Below are positions 21,059 through 31,170 of a DNA stretch of 64,000 nucleotides, in pieces. The stretch lies in assembly GCF_019931755.1 (NCBI RefSeq), contig NZ_CP082918.1:290001-354000 (forward strand), written 5' to 3'. Within the stretch, counting starts at the first letter, position 1, and every line of letters begins with the position of its first letter. Made by a program: the position numbers and the translations under genes. Under the pieces are notes generated by a model that searched no databases, was not told where the DNA came from, and worked only from the letters and a program-made list of their open reading frames with translations. This DNA comes from Sutcliffiella horikoshii (lineage in GTDB: Bacteria; Bacillota; Bacilli; Bacillales; Bacillaceae_I).

Positions 21059-21752
21059 GGATATGAAAGCAGTACTCTATTACTTGGCTGTGGATATGCG
21101 GTTTTCGTTCATGGTGTTTTGGTCCATTCTGTTGCTCAGTTTGACTGCCATGTTCCTTATTGTCCTTTCCTTTGACACGACGATGGTTGTTTCCACAAGC
21201 ATGGCCATTTATATTTTCTGCGGCATCACGGGTTTTTTGACAACCAAGGAGACGTTCCCTTATTGCATTAAGTTTGGTGCGACAAGGAACCAATACTTGC
21301 TCAGTGTTTTGATCTATTGTAGCGTCGTGGCAGTGGTGTTTTCCACCATCCATGTCATCGTTAAGAGCATTTTCGATGGGCTTGTAGGCATGGCAGCAAG
21401 CGGGAGCTTCCTCACTTACCATACGGTTGAGATGACGACTTTGGCAAATACATGGTATAACCAGCTGTTTGTAGATCTGGTCATCTGTTTCCTTCTTTTA
21501 TCACTTGGCTTTTTGCTTGGCACCATCTTTTACCGCCTTGGTTTAATTGGGGGATTTGGAACATTAGCGCTGCTTGCAATTGCTTTTCTCCTGCCCACTA
21601 CAAGGGATTTCTTGTTGGATGCCTTGGTGGATATGGATGGATGGAAAATAGGCCTGAACTTTGTCCTGTTGTTGGCTATTGCACTATTCGCTTACCTGCC
21701 GAACTGGGGAATGCTGAGGAAAGCATCCACTTTGTCCAGTGCGACGAGATAG
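21051..21752 (+). CDS. ABC transporter membrane subunit
   Basis: 233 aa with about six hydrophobic segments (residues roughly 20-40, 47-65, 85-110, 140-162, 168-185, 200-220) and no enzyme motif. It overlaps the ATPase gene by 8 bases and ends the operon before a terminator, so it is the likely permease partner. I do not recognise a closer family. Confidence 0.8.
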   Translation: MLKDMKAVLYYLAVDMRFSFMVFWSILLLSLTAMFLIVLSFDTTMVVSTSMAIYIFCGITGFLTTKETFPYCIKFGATRNQYLLSVLIYCSVVAVVFSTIHVIVKSIFDGLVGMAASGSFLTYHTVEMTTLANTWYNQLFVDLVICFLLLSLGFLLGTIFYRLGLIGGFGTLALLAIAFLLPTTRDFLLDALVDMDGWKIGLNFVLLLAIALFAYLPNWGMLRKASTLSSATR

Positions 21753-21761
21753 AAATATAAC

Positions 21762-21793
21762 AAAACCGCACAGTCCAGTCTGTGCGGTTTTTG
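21762..21793. terminator. Bidirectional terminator
   Basis: AAAACCGCACAG and CTGTGCGGTTTT form a near-perfect stem with A and T runs on the two sides, between convergent genes ending at 21752 and 21794. Confidence 0.9.
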
Positions 21794-21976
21794 CTAGTTA
21801 CGCTGTTTTTTCTTTTGGAAAAATAAATAGTAAATTCCAAGACCCAACCCTGCAAGGTTGATAGCCAGCATGACGAAATAATACGCTTCGATCGGGCCGG
21901 TGAAGATATAGTAAAAGTATCTGATGGTGTTAATAATAATGACCATTAATAATACAATCGAAAAAAATCTATTCAT
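21794..21976 (-). CDS. Small membrane protein, unknown
   Basis: 60 aa from the ATG at 21976, placed 6 bases after AGGGGGAT; a longer in-frame start at 22003 has no ribosome site. Two hydrophobic segments (about 3-22 and 30-50) and a lysine-rich end F-F-Q-K-K-K-Q. It lies directly downstream of the ABC-F gene on the same strand. I do not recognise it. Confidence 0.6.
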   Translation of the reverse strand: MNRFFSIVLLMVIIINTIRYFYYIFTGPIEAYYFVMLAINLAGLGLGIYYLFFQKKKQRN

Positions 21977-21995
21977 CCATATCCCCCTAAAATAT

Positions 21996-23936
21996 TTAAA
22001 CAAGCTCTTCCCATTCCTCCATCAAGGCAAAAAGCCTTTCCTGAAACGCTTCATTCGCAGTGTTCAGCTCCAGCACCTTCTCGTGATCTTGATAAACTTC
22101 AGGCAAGCAAAGCTCGCTTTCGTTATGCTCGATTTTCTGCTCAAGCTCTTCCATTTCTTTTTCAATTTCTTCCACACGGCGTTTGCGCTGGCGTTCCAGG
22201 CGCTTTGCTTCTTTTTCCTGTTCGTAACTCATTTTCTCAGGTGCGTCACTGGTTGCAGTTGAAGTGACCTTTGAACCTTTGGAACTCGCAGTCTCTGCTT
22301 CCAATCGCTCAAGCTCCAACGCTTCTTCTTTTTTCTCGACATAATAGTCGTAGTCCCCAAGGTACTCTGTAGCCCCTACCGTGCTCAGCTCATACACCTT
22401 CGTCGCCAGTCTATTAATAAAATAACGGTCATGCGAAACAAACAGAATCGTTCCGGGATAATCAATCAGAGCATTCTCGAGGATTTCTTTGCTATCTAGG
22501 TCCAAGTGGTTAGTAGGCTCATCCAAAATCAGCACGTTTGAGCGCTCCATCATCAGCTTGGAAAGGGCAAGCCGCGCTTTTTCGCCACCACTCAACGTGG
22601 ATACAGGCTTCAGCACGTCATCGCCGGAAAATAGGAAGTTTCCTAGAACGGTCCGGATTTCTTTCTCCATTTTTTGAGGATATTCATCCCAAAGCTCCGC
22701 TAGAACGGTTTTGTTGGAAGTAAGGTCTGCCTGCTGCTGGTCGTAATAGCTGATCGACACATTGGCGCCAAAGGAAAAGCTGCCTTCAAGCGGCTTTAAT
22801 TTTCCTACAAGCGTCTTTAATAAGGTAGACTTCCCAATCCCATTTGGGCCAACAAGTGCGACACTGTCGCCGCGGCTCATGGAAAAGTCGACATGGCGGA
22901 AGACAGGATTTGTATCATAGGAAACAGATAAATCTTTCGCCTTAAGGACATCGTTCCCGCTTTGACGGTCGATATCGAACATGATGGATGCAGACTTTTC
23001 GTCGCCTTTAGGACGGTCCATCACTTCCATCTTTTCGAGTTGCCTGCGACGGCTTTGGGCGCGTTTGGTAGTTGAGGCACGTGCCAGGTTCTTTGCTACA
23101 AAATCTTGCAGTTTGGCAATCTCGTCTTGCTGCTTCTCAAACATTTTCATCTCGCGCTCATACTGCTCGGCCTTCTGCTCTAGATACTTGCTGTAGTTTC
23201 CGATGAACTTAGCGGATTGCTTACGCGAAATCTCATAAACAATGTTGACGACCTTGTCCAAGAAATAGCGGTCATGGGAAACAATCAGCAGGGCACCAGG
23301 GTAGCCTTGGAGGTAGTTTTCCAGCCAGGAAAGGGTGTCGATGTCCAAGTGGTTGGTCGGCTCATCCAGAATGAGCAGGTCCGGCTTGGTCAAAAGTAGT
23401 TTCGCTAAGGCTAAACGTGTCCGTTGTCCGCCACTGAGCGTTTCAATTGGTGTTTCGTAATCGTACTCGGAAAAGCGGAGGCCGTGCAGGACGGAGCGGA
23501 TATCTGCTTCATATTGAAAGCCGCCTTTTTGTTTGAAGGCTTCTTGCACTTCGTCATATTCTTTGAGAATGCGGGCGTATTGCGTCTCATCTTCAAAATA
23601 AGCGGGATCTCCCATTTTCGCTTCAAGGGTGCGCATTTGTGTTTCGAGTTCGCGCAGGCCGGTGAATACGGTCAACATCTCGTCCCAGATCGAGCGCTCA
23701 GTCTGTAAACCTGTGTCTTGAGCGAGATAGCCGATCGACACGCCTTTAGGTTTAATCAGGTCTCCTGAATCAAAGGAAAGCTGATTGGATATGATTTTTA
23801 ATAGAGTGGATTTCCCTGCCCCGTTGCGTCCGACTAGGGCAATTCGATCTTTGGATTGTACTTCTAGTTTTATATTCGATAAAATAAGGTCAGCGCCGAA
23901 ATATTTGGTCAGCTGATTTACCTGTAAAATAATCAT
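21996..23936 (-). CDS. ydiF: ABC-F family ATPase (YdiF-type)
   Basis: About 646 aa from the ATG at 23936 (6 bases after GAGGTG; neighbouring starts at 23939 and 23945 are possible). Two ABC domains without membrane segments: Walker A G-R-N-G-A-G-K-S-T near residue 36 and G-P-N-G-I-G-K-S-T near 357, signatures L-S-G-G-Q and L-S-G-G-E, each followed by L-D-E-P-T-N-H-L-D; an ABC-F linker lies between and a coiled coil (E-K-M-S-Y-E-Q-E-K-E-A-K-R) closes the protein. ABC-F proteins act on the ribosomal E site. The position beside rex and tatAy/tatCy matches B. subtilis ydiF. Confidence 0.92.
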   Translation of the reverse strand: MIILQVNQLTKYFGADLILSNIKLEVQSKDRIALVGRNGAGKSTLLKIISNQLSFDSGDLIKPKGVSIGYLAQDTGLQTERSIWDEMLTVFTGLRELETQMRTLEAKMGDPAYFEDETQYARILKEYDEVQEAFKQKGGFQYEADIRSVLHGLRFSEYDYETPIETLSGGQRTRLALAKLLLTKPDLLILDEPTNHLDIDTLSWLENYLQGYPGALLIVSHDRYFLDKVVNIVYEISRKQSAKFIGNYSKYLEQKAEQYEREMKMFEKQQDEIAKLQDFVAKNLARASTTKRAQSRRRQLEKMEVMDRPKGDEKSASIMFDIDRQSGNDVLKAKDLSVSYDTNPVFRHVDFSMSRGDSVALVGPNGIGKSTLLKTLVGKLKPLEGSFSFGANVSISYYDQQQADLTSNKTVLAELWDEYPQKMEKEIRTVLGNFLFSGDDVLKPVSTLSGGEKARLALSKLMMERSNVLILDEPTNHLDLDSKEILENALIDYPGTILFVSHDRYFINRLATKVYELSTVGATEYLGDYDYYVEKKEEALELERLEAETASSKGSKVTSTATSDAPEKMSYEQEKEAKRLERQRKRRVEEIEKEMEELEQKIEHNESELCLPEVYQDHEKVLELNTANEAFQERLFALMEEWEELV

Positions 23937-24031
23937 CATCTTCACCTCGTGTAATTCTAGGTTAAGTGTATCTTTCTTTGGGGTTTACATCAAGATTTTG
24001 GGTATCTTGCTTTTGGTCGAGGGCTGGTTTT

Positions 24032-24090
24032 GGCCGAATCGCCCGTAAATCGGGATTATCGCCCGTAAATTTTTATTTTCGCCCGATTCC
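24032..24090 (+). repeat. 20-bp periodic repeat upstream of rex
   Basis: GCCCG recurs at 24041, 24061 and 24081; two units read GCCCGTAAAT. It lies in the intergenic region between divergent ydiF and rex. Confidence 0.7.
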
Positions 24091-24197
24091 GGACAGGGCA
24101 CAAAGGCAGGGTAAAATAGTATAGACATAGAAATGTAATCGTTTTCGTTCCATGTTAAAATAGAAAAGCAAACAGGTTCGACAAATGGGGGAGTAAA

Positions 24198-24836
24198 ATG
24201 AATAACGAACAAATGAAAATTCCACAGGCAACGGCAAAGCGCCTGCCGTTATATTATCGTTTCATCCAGAATTTGCATTCGTCTGGCAAGCAGCGCGTGT
24301 CATCTGCGGAGCTTAGTGAAGCGGTAAAGGTAGACAGTGCCACGATCCGCCGGGACTTCAGTTACTTTGGTGCGTTGGGGAAAAAGGGATATGGATATAA
24401 TGTTCAATATTTGTTAACTTTTTTCAGGAAAACGCTCGACCAAGACGAATTGACATATGTTACTCTAATAGGTGTAGGTAATTTAGGAACCGCCTTCCTA
24501 CATTATAATTTTATGAAAAACAATAATACGAAAATAGTGATGGCCTTTGATGTGGACGAGTCCAAGATCGGCTCGGAAATCGGAGGAGTCCCTGTTTATC
24601 ATTTAGACGATATTGAAGAGCAAATGCCAGAGAATGTTACGGTAGCCATCTTGACGGTTCCGGCTCCGGTAGCGCAGCCAATAGCGGATAGACTTGTAGA
24701 AAAGGGCGTAAAGGGCATACTGAACTTTACACCGGCCCGTATCAATGTTCCGGAAGAGATACGCATCCATCACATTGATTTAGCGGTGGAACTGCAGTCA
24801 TTGGTATATTTTCTCAAGCACTATCCAAGCGAGTAA
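24198..24836 (+). CDS. rex: Rex, redox-sensing transcriptional repressor
   Basis: 212 aa. N-terminal winged helix ([20 protein letters not shown] near residues 35-54) and a Rossmann domain with G-V-G-N-L-G near 92. Rex senses the NADH/NAD+ ratio and represses fermentation and respiration genes when NAD+ is high. GGGGGAG ribosome site. B. subtilis has rex (ydiH) in the same place, between ydiF and tatAy. Confidence 0.96.
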   Translation: MNNEQMKIPQATAKRLPLYYRFIQNLHSSGKQRVSSAELSEAVKVDSATIRRDFSYFGALGKKGYGYNVQYLLTFFRKTLDQDELTYVTLIGVGNLGTAFLHYNFMKNNNTKIVMAFDVDESKIGSEIGGVPVYHLDDIEEQMPENVTVAILTVPAPVAQPIADRLVEKGVKGILNFTPARINVPEEIRIHHIDLAVELQSLVYFLKHYPSE

Positions 24837-24876
24837 AAAAGATGTAGAATAAGAATATTTCGAGGAGGTGTCAAAT

Positions 24877-25059
24877 ATGGGTTCATTAGGAATGGGAAGC
24901 CTCTTACTTATTGTATTTGTAGCACTACTTATTTTCGGTCCAAGCAAGTTGCCTCAACTTGGGAAAGCAGCAGGTAACACGTTGCGCGAATTCAAAAACG
25001 CAACTAAAGGATTGGCCGATGACGACGACGCTAAAGAGAAAAAAGAAGAAACGAAGTAA
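24877..25059 (+). CDS. tatAy: TatA, twin-arginine translocase pore subunit (TatAy type)
   Basis: 60 aa from the ATG at 24877, 6 bases after GGAGGTG. One N-terminal transmembrane helix, the hinge F-G-P-S-K-L-P-Q-L-G-K-A, an amphipathic helix and an acidic/lysine tail (D-D-D-D-A-K-E-K-K). Works with TatC to export folded proteins carrying twin-arginine signals. Followed after 17 bases by tatC. Confidence 0.95.
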   Translation: MGSLGMGSLLLIVFVALLIFGPSKLPQLGKAAGNTLREFKNATKGLADDDDAKEKKEETK

Positions 25060-25076
25060 TGTAAGGATGAACATAT

Positions 25077-25835
25077 ATGCTAGATAGAGAAATGTCGGTG
25101 TATGACCATATAGGCGAGCTCCGAAAAAGAATCATCATCACAGCATCCTTCTTTTTCGTTTCGGCAATCGGCGGCTTCTTCTTGGCCGAACCGATCATTG
25201 TCTATTTACAGCAAACAGATGAAGCGAAAGAGCTGACGATGAACGCCTTTCGTATGACAGACCCCATCAAGATCTTTATGCAATTCGCCTTTCTAATTGC
25301 ATTTATCATCACGTTCCCCGTCACCCTCTATCAGCTTTGGGCCTTCATCAGCCCGGGCTTGTTAGAAAAAGAACGGAGAGTAACGTTAAGCTATATACCA
25401 ATTTCCATTTTCCTATTTTTAAGCGGACTAGCTTTCTCTTACTTCATTTTATTCCCGTTTGTCGTGGATTTCATGGGTAGACTAGCAGACCGATTGGAAA
25501 TAAACCAGGTAATCGGAATCAACGAATACTTTCAATTCTTATTTCAGCTGACCCTACCGTTTGGGTTGCTATTTCAAATGCCAGTAATTGTGATGTTCTT
25601 AACAAGGCTGGGCCTAATTACACCAGACATGTTGGTGCAAATCCGTAAGTTCGCTTACTTTGCGCTGCTTGTAGTTGGTGGAATGATAACACCGCCAGAA
25701 CTGATCTCACATTTGATGGTAACCGTCCCGCTGTTCATTCTATATGAAATCAGCATTGTGATTTCCCGCGTTTCTTATAGAAAAGCGCAGAAAGCGGCAG
25801 CGTTGATGGAGCAGGAAGAGAAGATGAATAATTAG
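25077..25835 (+). CDS. tatCy: TatC, twin-arginine translocase receptor (TatCy type)
   Basis: 252 aa with six membrane segments. The N-terminal H-I-G-E-L-R-K-R and the cytoplasmic L-Y-Q-L-W-A-F-I-S-P-G-L motifs are TatC hallmarks; the Glu of F-I-S-P-G-L-L-E-K-E-R-R is kept. TatC binds the twin-arginine signal peptide. In B. subtilis the equivalent TatAyCy pair exports EfeB and a few others. Ends before a terminator at 25848. Confidence 0.95.
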   Translation: MLDREMSVYDHIGELRKRIIITASFFFVSAIGGFFLAEPIIVYLQQTDEAKELTMNAFRMTDPIKIFMQFAFLIAFIITFPVTLYQLWAFISPGLLEKERRVTLSYIPISIFLFLSGLAFSYFILFPFVVDFMGRLADRLEINQVIGINEYFQFLFQLTLPFGLLFQMPVIVMFLTRLGLITPDMLVQIRKFAYFALLVVGGMITPPELISHLMVTVPLFILYEISIVISRVSYRKAQKAAALMEQEEKMNN

Positions 25836-25847
25836 ATTAGATGACGC

Positions 25848-25886
25848 AGGCTCGTCCCTTTTTGAGAAGGGGGCGGGCTTGTTTTT
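25848..25886 (+). terminator. Terminator after tatC
   Basis: GGCTCGTCCCTT and AAGGGGGCGGGCTT form a stem with some G-U pairs, followed by GTTTTT. Confidence 0.75.
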
Positions 25887-26024
25887 GGATTGGAGGGGGC
25901 TGCGGCCGCGGAGGTAATTTTTTTTTGGGGCGTCGGGACAGGTGGCACGGGAGCGATGGACCGGATGGATCTGGTGGACTGGATCAGTGGGTCAAAGGGA
26001 CAGATGACGGTGCAAATCGTGCAA

Positions 26025-26235
26025 AATGTCCGAAGATTTTCGAAAGTTGACCGAAGTTTCCCAAAATGTGACCAAAGATTTGGCGAAGTTGACCGAAGTT
26101 TTTCCGAATTTGTCCGAACGAAATTTTGAGGTGTCCCAAGGTCGTCCAGAGTTGACCAAACACCGACTTCAAATGTCCGAACATCCTGCTAAGAAACAAG
26201 GAAATTGTCCGAACACCTGAGCGAATTGACCGAAC
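26025..26235 (+). repeat. 21-bp periodic repeat array
   Basis: The tetranucleotide GTCC or GACC, mostly as TGWCCGAA or TGWCCAAA, occurs at 26028, 26049, 26070, 26091, 26112, 26133, 26154 and 26175, exactly 21 bases apart, then at 26207 and 26228 (21 apart after a 32-base step). Because 21 is divisible by three, long open frames with heptads appear on both strands, but none has a convincing start. The preceding 25890-26020 is G-rich with no gene seen. Confidence 0.9.
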
Positions 26236-26398
26236 CCTCCCAGACACCCACCAAAACGAGTATTTCCCCCTGTTTTTGTTCAAAATAGGTAACATTTCAA
26301 AACATCCTCGCTCCAACCCCAAAAGAACAACCCTAATTACCCAAAAACACTTCTAGTAAGACTAACCCAAAACATCCCCCAGTAAGAGCTAACCCCAA

Positions 26399-26524
26399 GT
26401 TGATTGCAGTGAAAGGCGCGCAGACGCCCGCGGGAAGAAGGGACAAGTGAGACCCCACAGGCGCAAGCCGAGGAGGCTCACGGACCGCCCGCAGGCAAGC
26501 GAAGCGCCTGAAACGGAAATCAAC
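26399..26524 (+). repeat. Interspersed GC-rich repeat, copy D
   Basis: About 126 bp, closest to the inverted copy at 5922-6047, with ends GTTGATTGCAGTGAAAGGCG and GCGCCTGAAACGGAAATCAA forming an imperfect terminal inverted repeat. Confidence 0.85.
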
Positions 26525-26547
26525 TGGATCCACAGACTCCCCCTAAA

Positions 26548-26582
26548 CAAAAAGACCCGCACCCTTCAACAGGTACGAGTCT
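26548..26582 (-). terminator. Terminator after ydiK
   Basis: On the minus strand GACTCGTACC pairs with GGGTGCGGGTC, followed by TTTTTG, just beyond the stop of the gene ending at 26587. Confidence 0.8.
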
Positions 26583-26586
26583 CCAA

Positions 26587-26793
26587 TCACTTTTTCTTCT
26601 GTTGTATCTCTTTTATCTTCTGATGCAGCAGATAAGACCGAATGGCGACGCCAAAGTCAAAGGTGGCAATAAGCATCAGCAGGATGGTGTGCCAGTGCCA
26701 GATGGTATCCCTCACAGAAACAATCGCCAGGTACAAGAACAAGCTGCCCATGATCGCATAGAAGAAAACCATTCTTAATGGTGTTATTTTCAT
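26587..26793 (-). CDS. ydiK: Small membrane protein, YdiK-like
   Basis: 68 aa from the ATG at 26793, 8 bases after GGAGG. Two hydrophobic segments (about 6-24 and 35-53) and a basic tail I-K-E-I-Q-Q-K-K-K. Function unknown. Identified mainly by size, topology and position: ydiK lies between tatCy and ydiL in B. subtilis, as here. Confidence 0.8.
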   Translation of the reverse strand: MKITPLRMVFFYAIMGSLFLYLAIVSVRDTIWHWHTILLMLIATFDFGVAIRSYLLHQKIKEIQQKKK

Positions 26794-26835
26794 GTGCAAA
26801 TCCTCCAGGTAAGTTCAGCTCTAGCGGAGAGCTGT

Positions 26836-27582
26836 TTAAAAGAACGAAATGAAATTCGGTAAGTTCTGTTGCATTTCTTCCATTTGACGCATCATTTCTT
26901 CAATATCATCGCGGAACACATATTGCACGATGACCACAAACGAGTTCATGGCAACGTGGGCGATAATCGGAACGATGATGCGGTTTGTTTTTACATATAG
27001 GAAAGCGAAAATGCCCCCCATGACAAAGTATATCAGCAGATGCTCGAAATCTTGATGGACCACCGCAAAAAGCAGGGAACTAACCGTCAGCGCGATGGCA
27101 AAGTTAAACTTCTTATAGATGGAACCGAAAATGATCTTACGGAAAATAATTTCCTCTAATATCGGTCCAGCGACTGCAACGGCAAAAATCATGACAGGGA
27201 ATGCGGAGACAAACCCCATGATTTGTTGGGTGTTCTCAGATCCCGGCTGGATGCCGAAAAGTTGCATTTGAATTTGTGCGGCAAGCGCCTGACCGATCAG
27301 AGCGAGTGGAAAGCCGACAACCGACCAGAGTACTGTTTTTGGGATGGAAGCCGTTTCGCCTCGGAAGTCCCCTTTGGTCCATTCGTTGCGGAGTATCCAG
27401 GCAACAATGGCCAATCCAATCGTAAAACTGATAAATGCCCAGACACCGATGAGATAAGGCTCTCTGGTGGCACGCTCCATGCCATCCCCGACGCCAAGCC
27501 AGATCAACAGCGGGTAACCAAGCAATCCGGACAGCTGCATCAGGACATATGTAATAATGACCAACCAATAGTTTTTTGTCAT
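26836..27582 (-). CDS. ydiL: CPBP family intramembrane protease (YdiL-type)
   Basis: 248 aa with about seven to eight membrane segments. It carries the CPBP (CAAX protease, bacteriocin-processing) motifs: E-E-I-I-F-R near residues 143-148, a histidine in F-A-V-V-H-Q near 171, and H-V-A-M-N near 210. These glutamates and histidines form the predicted active site. Substrate unknown. Followed by ydiK on the same strand and divergent from groES. Confidence 0.88.
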   Translation of the reverse strand: MTKNYWLVIITYVLMQLSGLLGYPLLIWLGVGDGMERATREPYLIGVWAFISFTIGLAIVAWILRNEWTKGDFRGETASIPKTVLWSVVGFPLALIGQALAAQIQMQLFGIQPGSENTQQIMGFVSAFPVMIFAVAVAGPILEEIIFRKIIFGSIYKKFNFAIALTVSSLLFAVVHQDFEHLLIYFVMGGIFAFLYVKTNRIIVPIIAHVAMNSFVVIVQYVFRDDIEEMMRQMEEMQQNLPNFISFF

Positions 27583-27724
27583 AATAAGCTCCTCTTTTTC
27601 AAGGCTATTTTCGTAATAGTTGTTGTTTTATCGTATGAATAAAGCGCTCGTTATACTCCATACTGTCGTGCTCTTTTCTTCCGAAATCAGAAAAGATTAC
27701 ACAGAAAAATAGAGTAGATAAGCG

Positions 27725-27752
27725 GTAAAAAGTCCAATTGCCGACTTTTTAC
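27725..27752. terminator. Perfect hairpin between ydiL and groES
   Basis: GTAAAAAGTC, 8-base loop, GACTTTTTAC: a 10-bp perfect stem but AT-rich. It lies about 140 bases upstream of ydiL, so no gene reads into it. It could be a remnant terminator. Apart from this hairpin and the groES promoter, I see no gene in 27583-28069. Confidence 0.45.
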
Positions 27753-27960
27753 TAGGTATAGCAACTACCTTTGTGAAAAGAGCCTTATGCATTATTCACT
27801 TTTCGTATTGTACCATATAATCTATATGTCCTTGTAACGATAAGGTTTCCCTGAATGTGGCGATTTTACGAAAACAATCTCAATTCGACACGTTTAAACA
27901 GGAAAGCACATGAGGATAATGAAAAGGGTTGCAAGTCTAAAATTTTTTAGATAAAGATAC

Positions 27961-27989
27961 TTGCAAAACAGAAGCAGATTCATTATTAT
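27961..27989 (+). promoter_or_regulatory. SigA promoter of groESL
   Basis: TTGCAA (27961-27966), 17 bases, TATTAT (27984-27989), immediately upstream of the CIRCE operator. Confidence 0.7.
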
Positions 27990-27999
27990 AATAATTGTG

Positions 28000-28026
28000 T
28001 TAGCACTCAAGTGTTAAGAGTGCTAA
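28000..28026 (+). promoter_or_regulatory. CIRCE operator (HrcA site)
   Basis: TTAGCACTC, 9 bases, GAGTGCTAA: a perfect match to the CIRCE consensus. HrcA binds it and represses groESL until heat or misfolded protein titrates GroEL. Confidence 0.98.
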
Positions 28027-28069
28027 TAAAAAATAATCCATTACATATGAAACCAAGGAGGTTGTTTTC

Positions 28070-28357
28070 ATGTTAAAGCCATTAGGCGATCGCATTGTAA
28101 TTGAACTTGTTCAATCAGAGGAAAAAACGGCAAGTGGTATCGTATTACCGGACTCTGCGAAAGAAAAACCTCAAGAAGGTAAAGTAGTAGCAGTAGGATC
28201 TGGTCGCGTACTAGAAAGCGGAGAGCGTGTAGCGCTTGAAGTTGCAGAAGGCGACAGCGTAATTTTCTCTAAATACGCAGGAACTGAAGTGAAATTCGAA
28301 GGAAGAGAACTTCTTATCCTAAAAGAAACAGACGTACTTGCAGTAGTAAGCAAATAA
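28070..28357 (+). CDS. groES: GroES co-chaperonin
   Basis: 95 aa, full length. [10 protein letters not shown] at the N terminus, the mobile loop [12 protein letters not shown] (about residues 16-27) and K-Y-A-G-T-E near 65. It forms the heptameric lid of GroEL. AAGGAGG ribosome site. Followed after 68 bp by groEL and controlled by the CIRCE operator. Confidence 0.98.
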   Translation: MLKPLGDRIVIELVQSEEKTASGIVLPDSAKEKPQEGKVVAVGSGRVLESGERVALEVAEGDSVIFSKYAGTEVKFEGRELLILKETDVLAVVSK

Positions 28358-28410
28358 TCAACTAGCGGCCAGAGAGTAGCCGCATTACTTATAATTTTTA
28401 AATTTCCTAA

Positions 28411-30057
<1,647 letters not shown>

Positions 30058-30146
30058 TCTGTCCTTCAAACTCTTGATTTAGAAGGATTTGATAGTAAGG
30101 TGAGAGTGAAATGCTAACATTTTGTTAACATAGAGGTAATTTAACG

Positions 30147-30192
30147 GAGGCTTCTCATAAGTTCAATGAACTTGTGGGAGGCTTCTTTTTAT
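30147..30192 (+). terminator. Terminator after groEL
   Basis: GGCTTCTCATAAGTTCA and TGAACTTGTGGGAGGC form a 16-17 bp stem with G-U pairs, followed by TTCTTTTTATTT. Confidence 0.85.
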
Positions 30193-30221
30193 TTCCTAAT
30201 TTACGTTGTGCATATAAAAGT

Positions 30222-30265
30222 GAAGCAATTGCCCTGTTTTGTCTAGTGGTTAGGATAGTTGCTTC
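30222..30265 (+). other. Stem-loop at the island edge
   Basis: GAAGCAATTGCCCT pairs with AGGATAGTTGCTTC around a 16-base loop containing TCTAGTGGTT. There is no T run, so it is not a standard terminator. The rest of 30266-30418 is AT-rich leader before the first island gene, and I see nothing else in it. Confidence 0.5.
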
Positions 30266-30418
30266 TTGATCTAACATAAACTGAATTTTGTCAAATTATT
30301 ATATTTACATTTTGACGAAAAAACATAGGTATTGTAAAAAAATTCAAAATTTGAAGTAATAGTTTTAAGCTGTTAAAGAAAGTACATAAAACTCATTAAA
30401 TTAGGAAGGGGATTTTAA

Positions 30419-30601
30419 ATGACTATTGATTGGACAACCGTTATTACCCACCTATTTACACTTATACTCGGAGCAACAGGGGGTTATGTTTTTAAGTCAA
30501 TAAGGATAACTCGAAAAAACATTAATAAAACAAAAGGAAAAAATAGTCCTATTCTTAATAACAAAGGTGATGTAAAGGGTCATTTCGGTGATGGAAGATG
30601 A
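30419..30601 (+). CDS. Small membrane protein of the ABC-3C-like island
   Basis: 60 aa with one N-terminal membrane segment (about residues 8-25), a basic stretch R-K-N-I-N-K-T-K, then K-G-K-N-S-P-I-L-N-N-K-G-D-V (38-51). The same kind of motif opens the next protein. GGAAGGGG precedes the ATG, and the stop overlaps the next start (ATGA). It is the first gene of a six-gene AT-rich operon. The function is unknown; a membrane anchor or sensor for the system is an inference. Confidence 0.7.
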   Translation: MTIDWTTVITHLFTLILGATGGYVFKSIRITRKNINKTKGKNSPILNNKGDVKGHFGDGR

Positions 30602-31170
30602 CAGGAAGTAAAAATACTACAAAAGGTGATAATAGTCCAGTTTATAACAATAATGGTAATGTATACAACTCAAACGTTATACATATGAGAAGTGACTTTA
30701 TTAATCCCTATAACCTTAAAATGGTAATAAACTTTCTGGAATTAGAGCTTGAAAATGATATAGAGCCTAATCCAGGTGTTGAGGATGATGTTGGATTAAA
30801 TAGGATAAACATTGTAGCCAAAAATACTATTAATAATTTAGAAGAAGAAGGATCTAATGATTACAACAAAGTCATAATTGAAAGCAGTATTTATTTTAAA
30901 ACTATTAAAGATATACTTGCTGACCCTCGTAATAAAAAATTAAAGAAATCATACAATAATATAAAGAAGACCATCAATAGAAAAATCCCAGAAATTAAAA
31001 GAGAAAAGGAATATTTTTGCGAAGTAATTAATGATATTATTGATAGATTTTTAAACTCAAATGATATAGAGATCCTAGAGAATGAGGAAATGGTTAGTGT
31101 TGTAATACATTTTATGTATTATATATGTCACATTGGAGAGAACGGTGATACCAATGCTGAAACCGGATAA
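30598..31170 (+). CDS. Unknown protein, component of the ABC-3C-like island
   Basis: 190 aa, soluble and charged. The start has K-G-D-N-S-P-V-Y-N-N-N-G-N-V (residues 9-22), closely matching the end of the preceding membrane protein. The rest is mostly helical (E-L-E-L-E-N-D-I-E-P, R-K-I-P-E-I-K-R-E-K-E). I do not recognise a family. It overlaps the genes on both sides (4 bases upstream, 17 downstream), so its product probably belongs to the same complex. Confidence 0.7.
   Translation: MTGSKNTTKGDNSPVYNNNGNVYNSNVIHMRSDFINPYNLKMVINFLELELENDIEPNPGVEDDVGLNRINIVAKNTINNLEEEGSNDYNKVIIESSIYFKTIKDILADPRNKKLKKSYNNIKKTINRKIPEIKREKEYFCEVINDIIDRFLNSNDIEILENEEMVSVVIHFMYYICHIGENGDTNAETG

Noticed and set aside
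25984..26322. 112-codon minus-strand frame with eight F-G-x-L heptads, looking like a coiled coil or amphipathic peptide
   Set aside because: The heptads follow automatically from the 21-bp DNA period, both strands are open, and there is no convincing start with a ribosome site.
30234..30268. TCTAGTGGTTAGGATAG looks like a tRNA D-arm, suggesting a tRNA or attachment site at the island edge
   Set aside because: There is no anticodon stem, T-arm or acceptor pairing around it; it lies in the loop and arm of a simple hairpin.
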